Below are positions 8,589-16,406 of a DNA stretch of 64,000 bases, piece after piece. Position 1 is the stretch's first letter. The number at the start of each line of letters is the position of its first letter. Position numbers and translations under genes: made by a program. The notes beneath the pieces were generated by a model. That model was not told where the DNA came from. It did not search any database and saw only the letters and a list, made by a program, of their open reading frames with translations. This DNA comes from Polaribacter sargassicola. GTDB lineage: Bacteria > Bacteroidota > Bacteroidia > Flavobacteriales > Flavobacteriaceae. The stretch spans positions 62,001 to 126,000 of the forward strand of contig NZ_JAHDAU010000004.1 in NCBI RefSeq assembly GCF_021991835.1. Direction: 5' to 3'.

Positions 8589-10037
8589 ATGGCAATTTCT
8601 TTAAAAGGAGATCAAGAAATTAGTAGTGTACCAACTACTAAAAGTAAAGCATTAAGAATAAATTTAAACAGAGATATTTACGGAACTTTTGCAGAAATTG
8701 GTGCAGGCCAAGAAACTGCTCGTAATTTTTTTAGATCTGGTGCTGCTTCTGGTACCATAGCAAAAGCAATGAGTGCATATGATAAAGATTTTTCTGATGC
8801 TATTTATGGTATGGAAGAAGATAAACGTTATGTTACACAACCTCGTTTAAAAAAAATGTTGGGTCACGAAATCGATTTAATGGAAGATCGACTTAGTAGA
8901 GCAAAACATCCTGATAAATTATTTTTCTCTTATGCAAATACTGTAACTACCATAGATTTTGCCAAGCAATTTAAAGGTCACGGTTGGGTTGGTATCCGTT
9001 TTCAGCTAGACCCTTTAGAAGGTTATAACGAAATTATTTTACACTTACGTTTTAAAGAAACAGACGCTCGTTTACAACAAGAAACGTTAGGTGTTTTAGG
9101 TGTAAACTTAATTTATGGTGCTTTCTACTTAAATGACAGTCCTAAAGATTTAATAAAATCTTTTTACGATAATTTAGGTAACGATCAGTTAGAAATTGAC
9201 ATGATTAATTTTGCTGGGCCACGTTTTATGTATGTAGACAACCGTTTAATGAGTTTACAATTATTAAAAAACGGAATGACAAACGCCGTTATGTTTGGTC
9301 CTGATGGAAACAACCTTTTACCTGCACAAGTACTTTACAAAAAAAATATTTTAGCTTTACGTGGTAGCTTTAGACCTGTTACTAAGGTAAATATGGATAT
9401 GTACGAAAAATCTAAAAAATTATTTTTAGCAGAAAATAAAGTAGTAGAAAATAAAACTCAAGTTATTTTTGAAATTACATTAAGTAATCTTACATCCGAA
9501 GGAAAAATAAACGAAAGAGACTTTTTAGACAGAGCAGAATTACTATGTTCTCTTGGGCAGAATGTAATGATTACCAGTTTTCAACAATACTTTAAATTAG
9601 TAGAGTATTTTAGTGAGTTTACTAAAGAAAGAATGGGCTTAACTCTTGGTGGACAAAACCTTATAGAACTTTTTGAAGAAAAGTATTATAGAAATTTAAG
9701 TGGTGGAATCTTAGAAGCTTTTGGTAAATTATTTTATAGAGATTTAAAAGTGTACATGTACCCTTATCATGATACAAATTCTGATGAATACATTTCTGTA
9801 GAAAGTTTAAAGGTACACCCAAGAATGAAAGAATTATACAAATTCTTTAAAAATAACGGAAAACTTATAAATATTGACGACTTTGAAAAAGCAAATCTAG
9901 ATATTTTTTCTCGTACAGTTTTAAAAATGATTCTACACGGAGAAGCAGGTTGGGAAGAAATGTTACCAGAAGGAATTGCAGAAATTATTAAACAAAAAAG
10001 ACTATTTGGTTATTCTAGATCAAGAATAAAAAAATAA
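8589..10037 (+). CDS. Conserved protein of unknown function (482 aa)
   Basis: It is a soluble protein with no signal peptide or membrane helix. The N-terminal stretch IYGTFAEIGAGQETARNFFR followed by ASGTIAKAMSAYDKDFSDAIYG belongs to a widely conserved family. From memory, members often carry inherited labels such as nicotinate-nucleotide adenylyltransferase or TonB-dependent receptor. I see neither the HxGH/ISSTxxR motifs of the former nor a plug or barrel of the latter. Clustered charged segments and KMLGHEIDLMEDR suggest a folded enzyme or a large cytosolic scaffold. It has its own promoter, and an ECF sigma gene follows 51 bp downstream. Confidence 0.8.
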   Translation: MAISLKGDQEISSVPTTKSKALRINLNRDIYGTFAEIGAGQETARNFFRSGAASGTIAKAMSAYDKDFSDAIYGMEEDKRYVTQPRLKKMLGHEIDLMEDRLSRAKHPDKLFFSYANTVTTIDFAKQFKGHGWVGIRFQLDPLEGYNEIILHLRFKETDARLQQETLGVLGVNLIYGAFYLNDSPKDLIKSFYDNLGNDQLEIDMINFAGPRFMYVDNRLMSLQLLKNGMTNAVMFGPDGNNLLPAQVLYKKNILALRGSFRPVTKVNMDMYEKSKKLFLAENKVVENKTQVIFEITLSNLTSEGKINERDFLDRAELLCSLGQNVMITSFQQYFKLVEYFSEFTKERMGLTLGGQNLIELFEEKYYRNLSGGILEAFGKLFYRDLKVYMYPYHDTNSDEYISVESLKVHPRMKELYKFFKNNGKLINIDDFEKANLDIFSRTVLKMILHGEAGWEEMLPEGIAEIIKQKRLFGYSRSRIKK

Positions 10038-10088
10038 ATTTTAAACCTTTTTATTTTTTTAAAGTCTAACAACCAGAATCTATATTAT

Positions 10089-10637
10089 TTGACTGATGAA
10101 GCCGTTTTAATAGAACAATTAAAAAATGTTCTAACCAAAGAAAAAGCATTTAGAGTATTGATGAGTCAATACAAAGAACGCTTGTATTGGCATATTCGTA
10201 AAATTGTTATTTCTCATGATGATGCAGATGATGTTTTACAGAATACCTTTATCAAAATTTATAAAAATATAGATAAATTTAACCAAGAAAGTAAATTATT
10301 TTCTTGGATGTATAGAATTGCAACCAACGAGTCTATTACATTTATTAATAAAAGAGCTAAACAAAGAAATTTAGATATAGAGGATTATCAACAAGAATTA
10401 ACATCTTCTTTAAAAAGTGATGAGTTTTTTACTGGTGATGAAATTGAAATAATATTACAAAAAGCAATAGCTACATTACCACAAAAACAACAGTTGGTTT
10501 TTAACATGAAATATTTTGATGAATTAAAGTATGATGAAATATCATCTATCTTAGAAACATCTGTAGGTTCTTTAAAAGCATCTTATTTTCATGCAGTTAA
10601 GAAAATAGAAAATTATATAAAATTTAAAACAGATTAA
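10089..10637 (+). CDS. ECF-type RNA polymerase sigma factor
   Basis: This 182-residue protein has sigma-70 region 2 at about 24-85 (LYWHIRKIVISHDDADDVLQNTFIKIYKN, then LFSWMYRIATNESITF). Region 4 is at about 125-178 (LPQKQQLVFNMKYFDELKYDEISSILETSVGSLKASYFHAVKKI, a helix-turn-helix). The likely start is TTG: it gives the normal N-terminal length (MTDEAVLIEQLK), and the first in-frame ATG (residue 25) would cut region 2. It is followed by a membrane protein and a Spy/CpxP-like periplasmic protein in the same direction, a common flavobacterial trio. That suggests an envelope-stress sigma unit. Confidence 0.9.
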   Translation: MTDEAVLIEQLKNVLTKEKAFRVLMSQYKERLYWHIRKIVISHDDADDVLQNTFIKIYKNIDKFNQESKLFSWMYRIATNESITFINKRAKQRNLDIEDYQQELTSSLKSDEFFTGDEIEIILQKAIATLPQKQQLVFNMKYFDELKYDEISSILETSVGSLKASYFHAVKKIENYIKFKTD

Positions 10638-10670
10638 ACCTTTTAATAAAAGTGAAGTCTAAATAGTACA

Positions 10671-11213
10671 ATGGAAAATAAAATTAAAAATAGCGAAGAG
10701 TATTTAAACTCTAAATTAGGTAAGAAAAACAGTTTTTCTATACCTAAAAACTATTTTGATACTATTGACGACGTTATAGATTTAAAAATAACCGAAGAGA
10801 AATTACCTAAAGAAAATAGTTTTAAGGTACCTGATAATTATTTTAAAAATTTAGAGGATAATATTTTATCTAAAGTTACAGAAAAGAAAGAGCCAAAAGT
10901 AATTACGCTTAAAACTCGATTATTTAAAGTAATTCCTTTTGCAGCAGCAGCTTCTGTTATTTTATTTATAGGTTTAAATTCTTTTATTTTTAATAAAACA
11001 GACGATTTTACCCTAGATTCTCTTTCTGAACAAGAAATAGAAAATTGGTTAGAATACAACCCTATGAACTCTAATGATATTGCTCTTGTTTTACAAGAAG
11101 ATATTTTAAGTGAAGATGATTTTTCTTTTTCTTCTATAAAGGATGAAACAATAGAAGATTACATAAACTCTATAGATAATTATTCTCTTTTTGAGGAATT
11201 AGATGAAAACTAA
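10671..11213 (+). CDS. Membrane-anchored protein of the sigma-factor operon (possible anti-sigma)
   Basis: This 180-residue protein has a cytoplasmic N-terminal part carrying a duplicated motif: NSFSIPKNYFDTIDDVI and NSFKVPDNYFKNLEDNIL. One membrane helix follows at about 84-106 (IPFAAAASVILFIGLNSFIF), then an acidic periplasmic tail ending SLFEELDEN. The position after the sigma gene and the topology fit an anti-sigma factor, but there is no zinc-finger motif. The repeated xFxxPxNYF element may be the sigma-binding part; this is inference. Its end overlaps the longest possible frame of the next gene. Confidence 0.75.
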   Translation: MENKIKNSEEYLNSKLGKKNSFSIPKNYFDTIDDVIDLKITEEKLPKENSFKVPDNYFKNLEDNILSKVTEKKEPKVITLKTRLFKVIPFAAAASVILFIGLNSFIFNKTDDFTLDSLSEQEIENWLEYNPMNSNDIALVLQEDILSEDDFSFSSIKDETIEDYINSIDNYSLFEELDEN

Positions 11214-11217
11214 AATT

Positions 11218-11658
11218 ATGAAAAAAATATTAACTTTTACATTTATTCTATTTCTTTGCAGCTTTTCTATAAATGCTCAGTCAAAAGATGGTAGAGAAAA
11301 AATTAAAGCTCTTAAAATTGCTTATTTAACAGAGCAATTAAATTTAACTTCTAGCGAAGCTCAAAAATTTTGGCCAATCTACAATAGTAATGATGAGAAA
11401 CAACATTCTTTAAGATCTAAGATTAGAACAGAAATGAGAAAAGCTTTTAAAGAAAAAACTTCTATTTCTGAAAGTGAAGCTGAAAAAATAATTAAAATAA
11501 AACTTGATACTGATAAAGAAATTTATGAATGCCAGAGTAAATTTATTTCAGATATAAAAGAGATTATTTCTTATAAAAAAATTATTCAATTACAAATTGC
11601 TGAAATGGAGTTTGGACGAAAGTTGATGAATAAATATAAAAAAGGAAACTCCAAGTAA
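11218..11658 (+). CDS. Periplasmic Spy/CpxP-like protein of the ECF sigma operon
   Basis: About 146 residues with a signal peptide (MKKILTFTFILFLCSFSINAQ). The mature part is helical and charged: LTEQLNLTSSEAQKFWPIYN, where LT..EAxxFWPIY is the hallmark of this flavobacterial family, often labelled sensor of ECF-type sigma factor. I chose the ATG at 11218, not the one at 11203. It starts directly at the signal peptide and lies 4 bp behind the previous stop, whereas 11203 would overlap it. The inferred role is an envelope-stress chaperone or sensor for the sigma/membrane pair upstream. A long perfect terminator follows. Confidence 0.8.
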   Translation: MKKILTFTFILFLCSFSINAQSKDGREKIKALKIAYLTEQLNLTSSEAQKFWPIYNSNDEKQHSLRSKIRTEMRKAFKEKTSISESEAEKIIKIKLDTDKEIYECQSKFISDIKEIISYKKIIQLQIAEMEFGRKLMNKYKKGNSK

Positions 11659-11660
11659 AA

Positions 11661-11710
11661 AATTAACTAAAAAAAAGGAAGCTTTTAAGCTTCCTTTTTT
11701 TTAGTTAATT
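11661..11710. terminator. Perfect bidirectional terminator spanning the stop codon of the convergent gene
   Basis: A 24-bp arm on each side is built around AAGGAAGCTT / AAGCTTCC with A8/T8 tracts. It serves both the gene ending at 11658 and the minus-strand gene ending at 11701, whose TAA lies inside the structure. Confidence 0.93.
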
Positions 11711-11895
11711 AATGTCATACAAGAGTATAATTCAGGTTTATTTGCTGTAAATTGTCTTAACCAAATTGTTAGCTCATCTCTTTCATAAGGTAACAATCTA
11801 CTTAATGCTTTTTCAACTTCTTTACAAAACAAATCTGAATTGAAACTTACTTTCTGTAGTACCGTTATCGTGTACTCAAACATTGCTCTAGCCAT
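11701..11895 (-). CDS. Small conserved hypothetical protein (64 aa)
   Basis: This short cytoplasmic protein has no signal or membrane helix: MARAMFEYTITVLQKVSF, then FCKEVEKALSRLLPYERDEL and WLRQF. The amphipathic helical pattern and a clean terminator at its end support a real gene. I recognise it as a common small flavobacterial hypothetical without a known role. Upstream is only 127 bp to the terminator of the next minus-strand operon, so it has its own promoter. Confidence 0.6.
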   Translation of the reverse strand: MARAMFEYTITVLQKVSFNSDLFCKEVEKALSRLLPYERDELTIWLRQFTANKPELYSCMTLIN

Positions 11896-11966
11896 TTGTT
11901 TAATATTATTATATTAATGTAACGTCTATTATATCATTTTAGTATAGACAACCAAATTTAATAAAA

Positions 11967-11996
11967 AAGACCATCATTAAAAATAATGATGGTCTT
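11967..11996 (-). terminator. Intrinsic terminator of the idi-kdsB operon
   Basis: A 13-bp perfect stem (AAGACCATCATTA / TAATGATGGTCTT) with a 4-base loop is followed by a T run on the minus strand. It lies 27 bp after the 86-aa gene. Confidence 0.9.
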
Positions 11997-12022
11997 AAAT
12001 TTTCTTTAAAAATCTGTTAAGA

Positions 12023-12283
12023 TTATAAGCTATTAATTTTTTCTACTAAACCTTTAGCTTTATCTTCTAATTCTTGATTAATTGATTTAAAGTGGGCTTT
12101 TTTGTTTTCTACTTTACTATCATTTACTTTAGAAATTAAACTATCAAACGTTTCAATAGCTTCATCAATAATTTCTTCACCTTTTTTTGGTGCATTTTTT
12201 AAAGCTGATACATCTAAAGCATACTCAATAACATCACCTAAAACGTAATTAATATCTTTTTTTAAGTTTTTAATACTTGCCAT
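12023..12283 (-). CDS. Small conserved helical protein (86 aa)
   Basis: This is a charged, all-helical cytoplasmic protein: MASIKNLKKDINYVLGDVIEYAL, then GEEIIDEAIETFDSLISKVND and LEDKAKGLVEKINSL. It resembles a small conserved Bacteroidota family of unknown function and has no catalytic signature. It is the last gene of the idi...CAT-like run, 29 bp behind its neighbour, and is followed by a terminator. Confidence 0.7.
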   Translation of the reverse strand: MASIKNLKKDINYVLGDVIEYALDVSALKNAPKKGEEIIDEAIETFDSLISKVNDSKVENKKAHFKSINQELEDKAKGLVEKINSL

Positions 12284-12312
12284 AACTTATTATAAATTTT
12301 AATGGTGCAAAT

Positions 12313-12939
12313 TTAGTTGTTTTTATCTAATTGGTTCTTAAATTCTTCAAAAAATAAACCAATATGATATCCATCTGCTAAAGCATGGTTTACAGCAATA
12401 GCAACAGGCATTTTTATTTTATCATTTTCATTAAAAGTTTTACCAAAAGATAATTTAGGTATACTTTCATTTTTAACACCAGATTTAGGTTCTTTTTGGC
12501 TTGTAAAAGAAAACCAAGGTAAAGCAGAACAATAAATACAATCATCTGAGTTTATTGGTGGAAATAAATCTGTAGAACCTAAAATTCTTTCTTTTTCTTT
12601 TAAATAATTGTTATTAAACTCTTTTAAATCTTCAGAAAAATGAATGAAAGAAAAACCAAAAGTATGGTCTTTTCTAGCAATTGTTGCAGATGCATGTATT
12701 ACATTACAAATAGCAATTTTATCTTCTTTAATTCTATATTTAAAATTTTCTATAGTATTTAATGCTTTTAAACAAGCATGTAAATACATTACAAAAAAAG
12801 AATACTCTAATTTTTTAGATTGGTTATAACATTTTGTTACATCAACATTTACAGTAACTGCAAAATATGGATCATCTAAATTTTTAAAATGATTAAAATG
12901 TTGTTTTCTGTTCCAGTTTTCAATATCTAAATATCTCAT
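12313..12939 (-). CDS. Chloramphenicol acetyltransferase-fold protein (CatA-like acyltransferase)
   Basis: This 208-residue protein has a CAT family N-terminus (RKQHFNHFKNLDDPYFAVTVNVDVT), a central CSALPWFSFTS corresponding to the CAT PW(I/F)SFT region, and the catalytic motif NHALADG, with His185 and Asp189 in the H-x-x-x-D-G arrangement. Classical enzymes read HHxxxDG; the first, non-catalytic His is Asn here. Such chromosomal CAT-like proteins in Bacteroidota are often not resistance enzymes, so the acyl acceptor is unknown. Its ATG overlaps the stop of the HAD gene by 4 bases. Confidence 0.8.
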   Translation of the reverse strand: MRYLDIENWNRKQHFNHFKNLDDPYFAVTVNVDVTKCYNQSKKLEYSFFVMYLHACLKALNTIENFKYRIKEDKIAICNVIHASATIARKDHTFGFSFIHFSEDLKEFNNNYLKEKERILGSTDLFPPINSDDCIYCSALPWFSFTSQKEPKSGVKNESIPKLSFGKTFNENDKIKMPVAIAVNHALADGYHIGLFFEEFKNQLDKNN

Positions 12940-13637
12940 ATAAATGAAATAATTTCTTTAATATTAGTTAGTGTTTTATAGGCAACATTATCTTTTTCTT
13001 TGTCATTTACTTCTTCATGTGCCCATGTTGTATGAAACGGAACGTGAATTGCGCTTGCGCCAATTGCTAATAATGGTAAAACATCTGATTTTAAAGAATT
13101 ACCAATCATTAAAAATTCTGATGGTTTTATATCTAAATGCCTTATTAATTTTTCGTAGTCTTTTTCTTTTTTATCACTCATTACTTCTACATGATGAAAA
13201 TATTGTAATAAATTAGATTTTTCTAGTTTACGTTCTTGGTCTAATAAATCTCCTTTTGTAGCAACAATTAGTTTATATTTTCCTTGTAATTTTTCTAGAA
13301 CGTCTTCAATTCCGTCTAATAATTCAATTGGTTTCTCTAACATCTCTTTACCGATGTTTAAAATACTTTCTATTGTTTTTTGTGAAATTTGATAGTTAGA
13401 CAATTCTAAAGCACTTTCTACCATAGACAATACAAAACCTTTAATTCCGTAACCATAAAGAGGTAAATTATCTATTTCTTTTTTAAAAAGCTCTTGATCT
13501 ATTTTGTTTTGAGTTTCGTATTTAGCTAATAATTTTGCAAATTGATGTTCTGCATCTCTAAAATAAGTTTCATTAACCCATAAAGTATCATCTGCATCAA
13601 AAGCAATTACTTTAATCTCTTCACTTATTTTTGTCAT
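12936..13637 (-). CDS. HAD-superfamily hydrolase (YjjG-like)
   Basis: This 233-residue cytoplasmic phosphatase-type protein has motif I IAFDADDTLW (nucleophile Asp and acid/base Asp), an alpha-helical cap, motif II IVATKGD, the Lys of KEKDYEKL and motif III MIGNSLKSDVLPLLAIGASAIHVPF. The order fits YjjG/phosphoglycolate-phosphatase-like subfamily I enzymes, which dephosphorylate nucleotides or sugar phosphates. It lies 5 bp after kdsB. A role as the KDO-8-phosphate phosphatase (KdsC function) is tempting, but KdsC is a capless tetramer of other architecture, so I leave the substrate open. Confidence 0.82.
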   Translation of the reverse strand: MTKISEEIKVIAFDADDTLWVNETYFRDAEHQFAKLLAKYETQNKIDQELFKKEIDNLPLYGYGIKGFVLSMVESALELSNYQISQKTIESILNIGKEMLEKPIELLDGIEDVLEKLQGKYKLIVATKGDLLDQERKLEKSNLLQYFHHVEVMSDKKEKDYEKLIRHLDIKPSEFLMIGNSLKSDVLPLLAIGASAIHVPFHTTWAHEEVNDKEKDNVAYKTLTNIKEIISFI

Positions 13638-13642
13638 TTTTA

Positions 13643-14371
13643 TTATTTTAAAAACTGAATTGCCTTTTCTAAATCTTCTGGCGTATCTATACCAACAGCT
13701 TCTACATCTGTTTCTACCATTTTTATTTTCTTACCAATTTCTTGATACCTTATAGCTTCTATTTTTTCTGCAGCTTCTAAAGGTGTCATTGGTGTATTAT
13801 AAAAATCGATTAAAGCCTGTTTTCTAAACGCATAAACACCTTTATGTTTGTAATATTTTACATTGATGTTTTTATCTCTGTGATACGGAATTACGCTTCT
13901 AGAAAAGTAAATTGCCATATTATTTACATCTGTAATAACCTTTACATTATTAGGGTTTTCTATATCTTCTTTATTAGTAATTTGTACTTTTAAAGAAGCT
14001 AAATCTACTTCTTTATTGGTATCTTTTTTAAAAACATCTATTAATTTAGATAGAGAAACAGCATCTATAAAAGGTTCATCGCCTTGTACATTTACAACTA
14101 CATCAACATCAATATTTTCTACAGCTTCAGCAATTCTATCAGAACCACACTCGTGCTCTTTTTTACTCATTATTGCTTTTCCTCCTGCACTTTCAATAGT
14201 TTTAAAAATTACATCAGAATCTGTAACAATAAAAACGTCATCAAATAAATTTGTTTGTAATGCAGCTTCATAAGTTTTTAAGATAACTGGTTTTCCTCCT
14301 AAATCTTTCATTAATTTACCAGGAAAACGAGATGCACTATAACGTGCAGGAATCATTGCAATGATTTTCAT
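13643..14371 (-). CDS. kdsB: 3-deoxy-manno-octulosonate cytidylyltransferase
   Basis: This 242-residue protein activates KDO with CTP to CMP-KDO for lipid A/LPS core assembly. It shows the nucleotidyltransferase loop [19 protein letters not shown], then [30 protein letters not shown], with the KdsB-specific QGDEP and SGSDR-like motifs, and [10 protein letters not shown]. Length and motif order are normal. It lies between manA and a HAD gene with gaps of 3 and 5 bp, so it is co-transcribed with them. It agrees with the LPS-type glycosyltransferases at 46-56 kb. Confidence 0.95.
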   Translation of the reverse strand: MKIIAMIPARYSASRFPGKLMKDLGGKPVILKTYEAALQTNLFDDVFIVTDSDVIFKTIESAGGKAIMSKKEHECGSDRIAEAVENIDVDVVVNVQGDEPFIDAVSLSKLIDVFKKDTNKEVDLASLKVQITNKEDIENPNNVKVITDVNNMAIYFSRSVIPYHRDKNINVKYYKHKGVYAFRKQALIDFYNTPMTPLEAAEKIEAIRYQEIGKKIKMVETDVEAVGIDTPEDLEKAIQFLK

Positions 14372-14374
14372 AAA

Positions 14375-15346
14375 TTACTTGATATAAACTTCTAAAAGTT
14401 CTGACTTTTCTTTAGAAATAATTTTAATATCCTTAATACAAGCTGGTACTAAAATAGTTTCTCCTGTTTTTAATTTTTCTGTTTGATCTTGATATTGAAA
14501 CTCTACATTTCCTTCTACACACATATAAATTACAAAGCTATCTTTATCACTATGATTTATAGATAATTCTCCTTCTATTGGTAAAACATTTGTTGTAAAA
14601 TATGGACAAGAAACAATTTCTGATGATGTATTTTGCTCTTTAGAATAAACTGTTTTGTAAGAATCTTGTGCAGAATAATCTATAGCATCTATAGCTTCTT
14701 CTGTATGTAATTCTCTATAAGTTCCGTCTGGGTTTGGTCTATCCCAGTCATAAATTCTATAAGTAATGTCTGATGTTTGTTGTATTTCTGCCAACATTAC
14801 TCCTGCTCCTATGGCATGAACTCTACCTGTTGGAATAAAATAAACATCTCCTTTTTTAACTTCATCAACATTTAAAATATCTAATAAGGTTTTATTTTCT
14901 AAATGTTCTAAATATTCTTTTGATGTTACCTCTTTTTGAAAACCTACAATTAAATTAGATTTTTCATCTGCTTGCATTACGTACCACATTTCTGTTTTAC
15001 CAAAAGAATTATGACGTTCTTTTGCCAAATCATCATGCGGATGTAATTGTATACTTAAAGCTTCTTTAGCATCTATAAACTTTATTAATAATGGAAATTT
15101 TTCACCAAAGTGATTGTAAATTTTTTCTCCCATTAATTCTGCTTTATACTCAGAAATTAACTCTTTTAAATCTTTACCTTTTAAATCGCCATTAGAAACA
15201 ATAGAAGTATCTCCCTTAACATCAGAAAGTTCCCAACTTTCTCCAATATCCGTTCTATCAGAATCTTTATTTAATACTTTAATTAATTTTTCTCCTCCCC
15301 AAATTTTATCTTTTAAAATAGGTGTAAATTTTAGTAATTGTTTCAT
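14375..15346 (-). CDS. manA: Mannose-6-phosphate isomerase, class I
   Basis: This 323-residue cupin enzyme interconverts fructose-6-P and mannose-6-P. Signs are the N-terminal LKFTPILKDKIWGGEKL, IGESWELSDVKGDTSIV, the zinc-binding QLHPHDDLA, and YFIPTGRVHAIGAGVMLAEIQQTSDITYRIYDWDR, which holds the catalytic and metal residues of the short class I form. It is in the operon between queD and kdsB. It supplies mannose-6-P for GDP-mannose and thus for surface glycans. Confidence 0.93.
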   Translation of the reverse strand: MKQLLKFTPILKDKIWGGEKLIKVLNKDSDRTDIGESWELSDVKGDTSIVSNGDLKGKDLKELISEYKAELMGEKIYNHFGEKFPLLIKFIDAKEALSIQLHPHDDLAKERHNSFGKTEMWYVMQADEKSNLIVGFQKEVTSKEYLEHLENKTLLDILNVDEVKKGDVYFIPTGRVHAIGAGVMLAEIQQTSDITYRIYDWDRPNPDGTYRELHTEEAIDAIDYSAQDSYKTVYSKEQNTSSEIVSCPYFTTNVLPIEGELSINHSDKDSFVIYMCVEGNVEFQYQDQTEKLKTGETILVPACIKDIKIISKEKSELLEVYIK

Positions 15347-15364
15347 AATATTTTTTTAAAGGTT

Positions 15365-15778
15365 TTACTCCCCAGAATAAGTTACAAAATTTCTAGGAGT
15401 TTCATATAATTTGATAGATAAATCTAAATTTTCTATAATTTTTTTTCTAAGTTTATTGTAAATAACAATTGAAATATTTTCTGCTGTAGGATTTGTGTCT
15501 TTAAATTCATCTACTTCTAAATTTAAATTTTTATGATCAAAAGCATCTTCAATTTCAGACCTAATTAATTTTCTTAAAATAGCTAAATCCATTACAAAAC
15601 CAGTTTCTTTATCAACTTCTCCTGTAACAGAAACTACTAATTCGTAATTGTGGCCGTGATAATTAGGATTGCTACATTTACCAAAAATTTCTAAATTTTT
15701 TTCATCAGACCATTCTTTTTTATACAACCTATGTGCTGCATTAAAATGGGCTTTTCTATGAATAGTTACTCTAGGCAT
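15365..15778 (-). CDS. queD: 6-carboxytetrahydropterin synthase / PTPS family
   Basis: This 137-residue T-fold enzyme has the zinc ligands HFNAAHRL and YHGHNYEL, a catalytic Cys in KCSNPNYHGH, and a Glu near the C-terminus (LYETPRN). Cys-x3-His-type spacing and length fit QueD, which makes 6-carboxy-5,6,7,8-tetrahydropterin for queuosine. A 6-pyruvoyl-tetrahydropterin synthase activity cannot be excluded. Its start overlaps the end of idi by 8 bases, so translation is likely coupled. Confidence 0.88.
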   Translation of the reverse strand: MPRVTIHRKAHFNAAHRLYKKEWSDEKNLEIFGKCSNPNYHGHNYELVVSVTGEVDKETGFVMDLAILRKLIRSEIEDAFDHKNLNLEVDEFKDTNPTAENISIVIYNKLRKKIIENLDLSIKLYETPRNFVTYSGE

Positions 15779-16289
15779 TTGTTAATTTTTCAAAAGATTT
15801 ATCAAAAATAATTTTAAACCACTCTGTATATTTTTGTGGATTATTTTCTATATCTATTTTAACATCTACTAAAGTCATCCATTTAAAATCTTCTACCTCA
15901 TCTTTATTAATTAAAGGATCTTCATCATAATAACCAACCATAACATGGTCTAGCTCGTGCTCTGTTAATCCATTATCAAAAGGTGCTTTGTATATAAATG
16001 AAAAAACTTCTTTTATATCTGTTACAAAACCCATTTCTTCTTGTAGCCTTCTTTTGCCTGCTTCTAAATTAGTTTCTCCTTCTCTTTGATGAGAGCAGCA
16101 AGTATTTGTCCATAATAATGGCGAATGATATTTGTGTGCAGCTCTTTGTTGCAACATCAATTCTCCTTTTTTATTAAAAACAAAAACAGAAAAAGCTCTG
16201 TGTAAAACAGCTTTTTCATGTGCTTCCATTTTTGGCATTAATCCTATAGCATTATCATTCTCGTCAACTAAAACAACTTGTTCTTCCAT
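15771..16289 (-). CDS. idi: Isopentenyl-diphosphate delta-isomerase type I
   Basis: This Nudix-fold enzyme interconverts IPP and DMAPP. I use the ATG at 16289 (MEEQVVLVDENDNAIG, 172 aa). A longer reading from 16340 would add a hydrophobic stretch (MYLFYVLIKFYFVIFAF) that the family lacks and that reads through the likely promoter. Motifs are HRAFSVFVFN, LWTNTCCSHQREGE (catalytic Cys), RRLQEEMGF (Nudix-like Glu cluster) and EHELDHVMVGYYDED. It is the first gene of the operon through to 12023 and divergent from the cyclophilin lipoprotein gene. Confidence 0.92.
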   Translation of the reverse strand: MEEQVVLVDENDNAIGLMPKMEAHEKAVLHRAFSVFVFNKKGELMLQQRAAHKYHSPLLWTNTCCSHQREGETNLEAGKRRLQEEMGFVTDIKEVFSFIYKAPFDNGLTEHELDHVMVGYYDEDPLINKDEVEDFKWMTLVDVKIDIENNPQKYTEWFKIIFDKSFEKLTNA

Positions 16290-16406
16290 AAAAGCAAAAA
16301 TAACAAAATAGAATTTTATTAAAACATAAAATAAATACAAAACATTAAGAGATTTATATTCTTTTATTTTGATACTTTATATTTGTCTTATAAAACTTAA
16401 TTCTTT

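Noticed and set aside
11203..11217. Upstream ATG for the Spy/CpxP-like gene
   Set aside because: It overlaps the preceding gene, and the signal peptide begins properly at the second ATG, 4 bp after the preceding stop.
12313..12939. Chloramphenicol resistance gene
   Set aside because: It sits inside a housekeeping-type operon with no mobile element, and one conserved His of the HH pair is replaced. CAT-fold similarity alone does not show resistance.
16290..16340. N-terminal extension of idi resembling a membrane segment
   Set aside because: MYLFYVLIKFYFVIFAF is absent from the Nudix IPP isomerase family and covers the likely promoter region. The ATG at 16289 gives the normal N-terminus.
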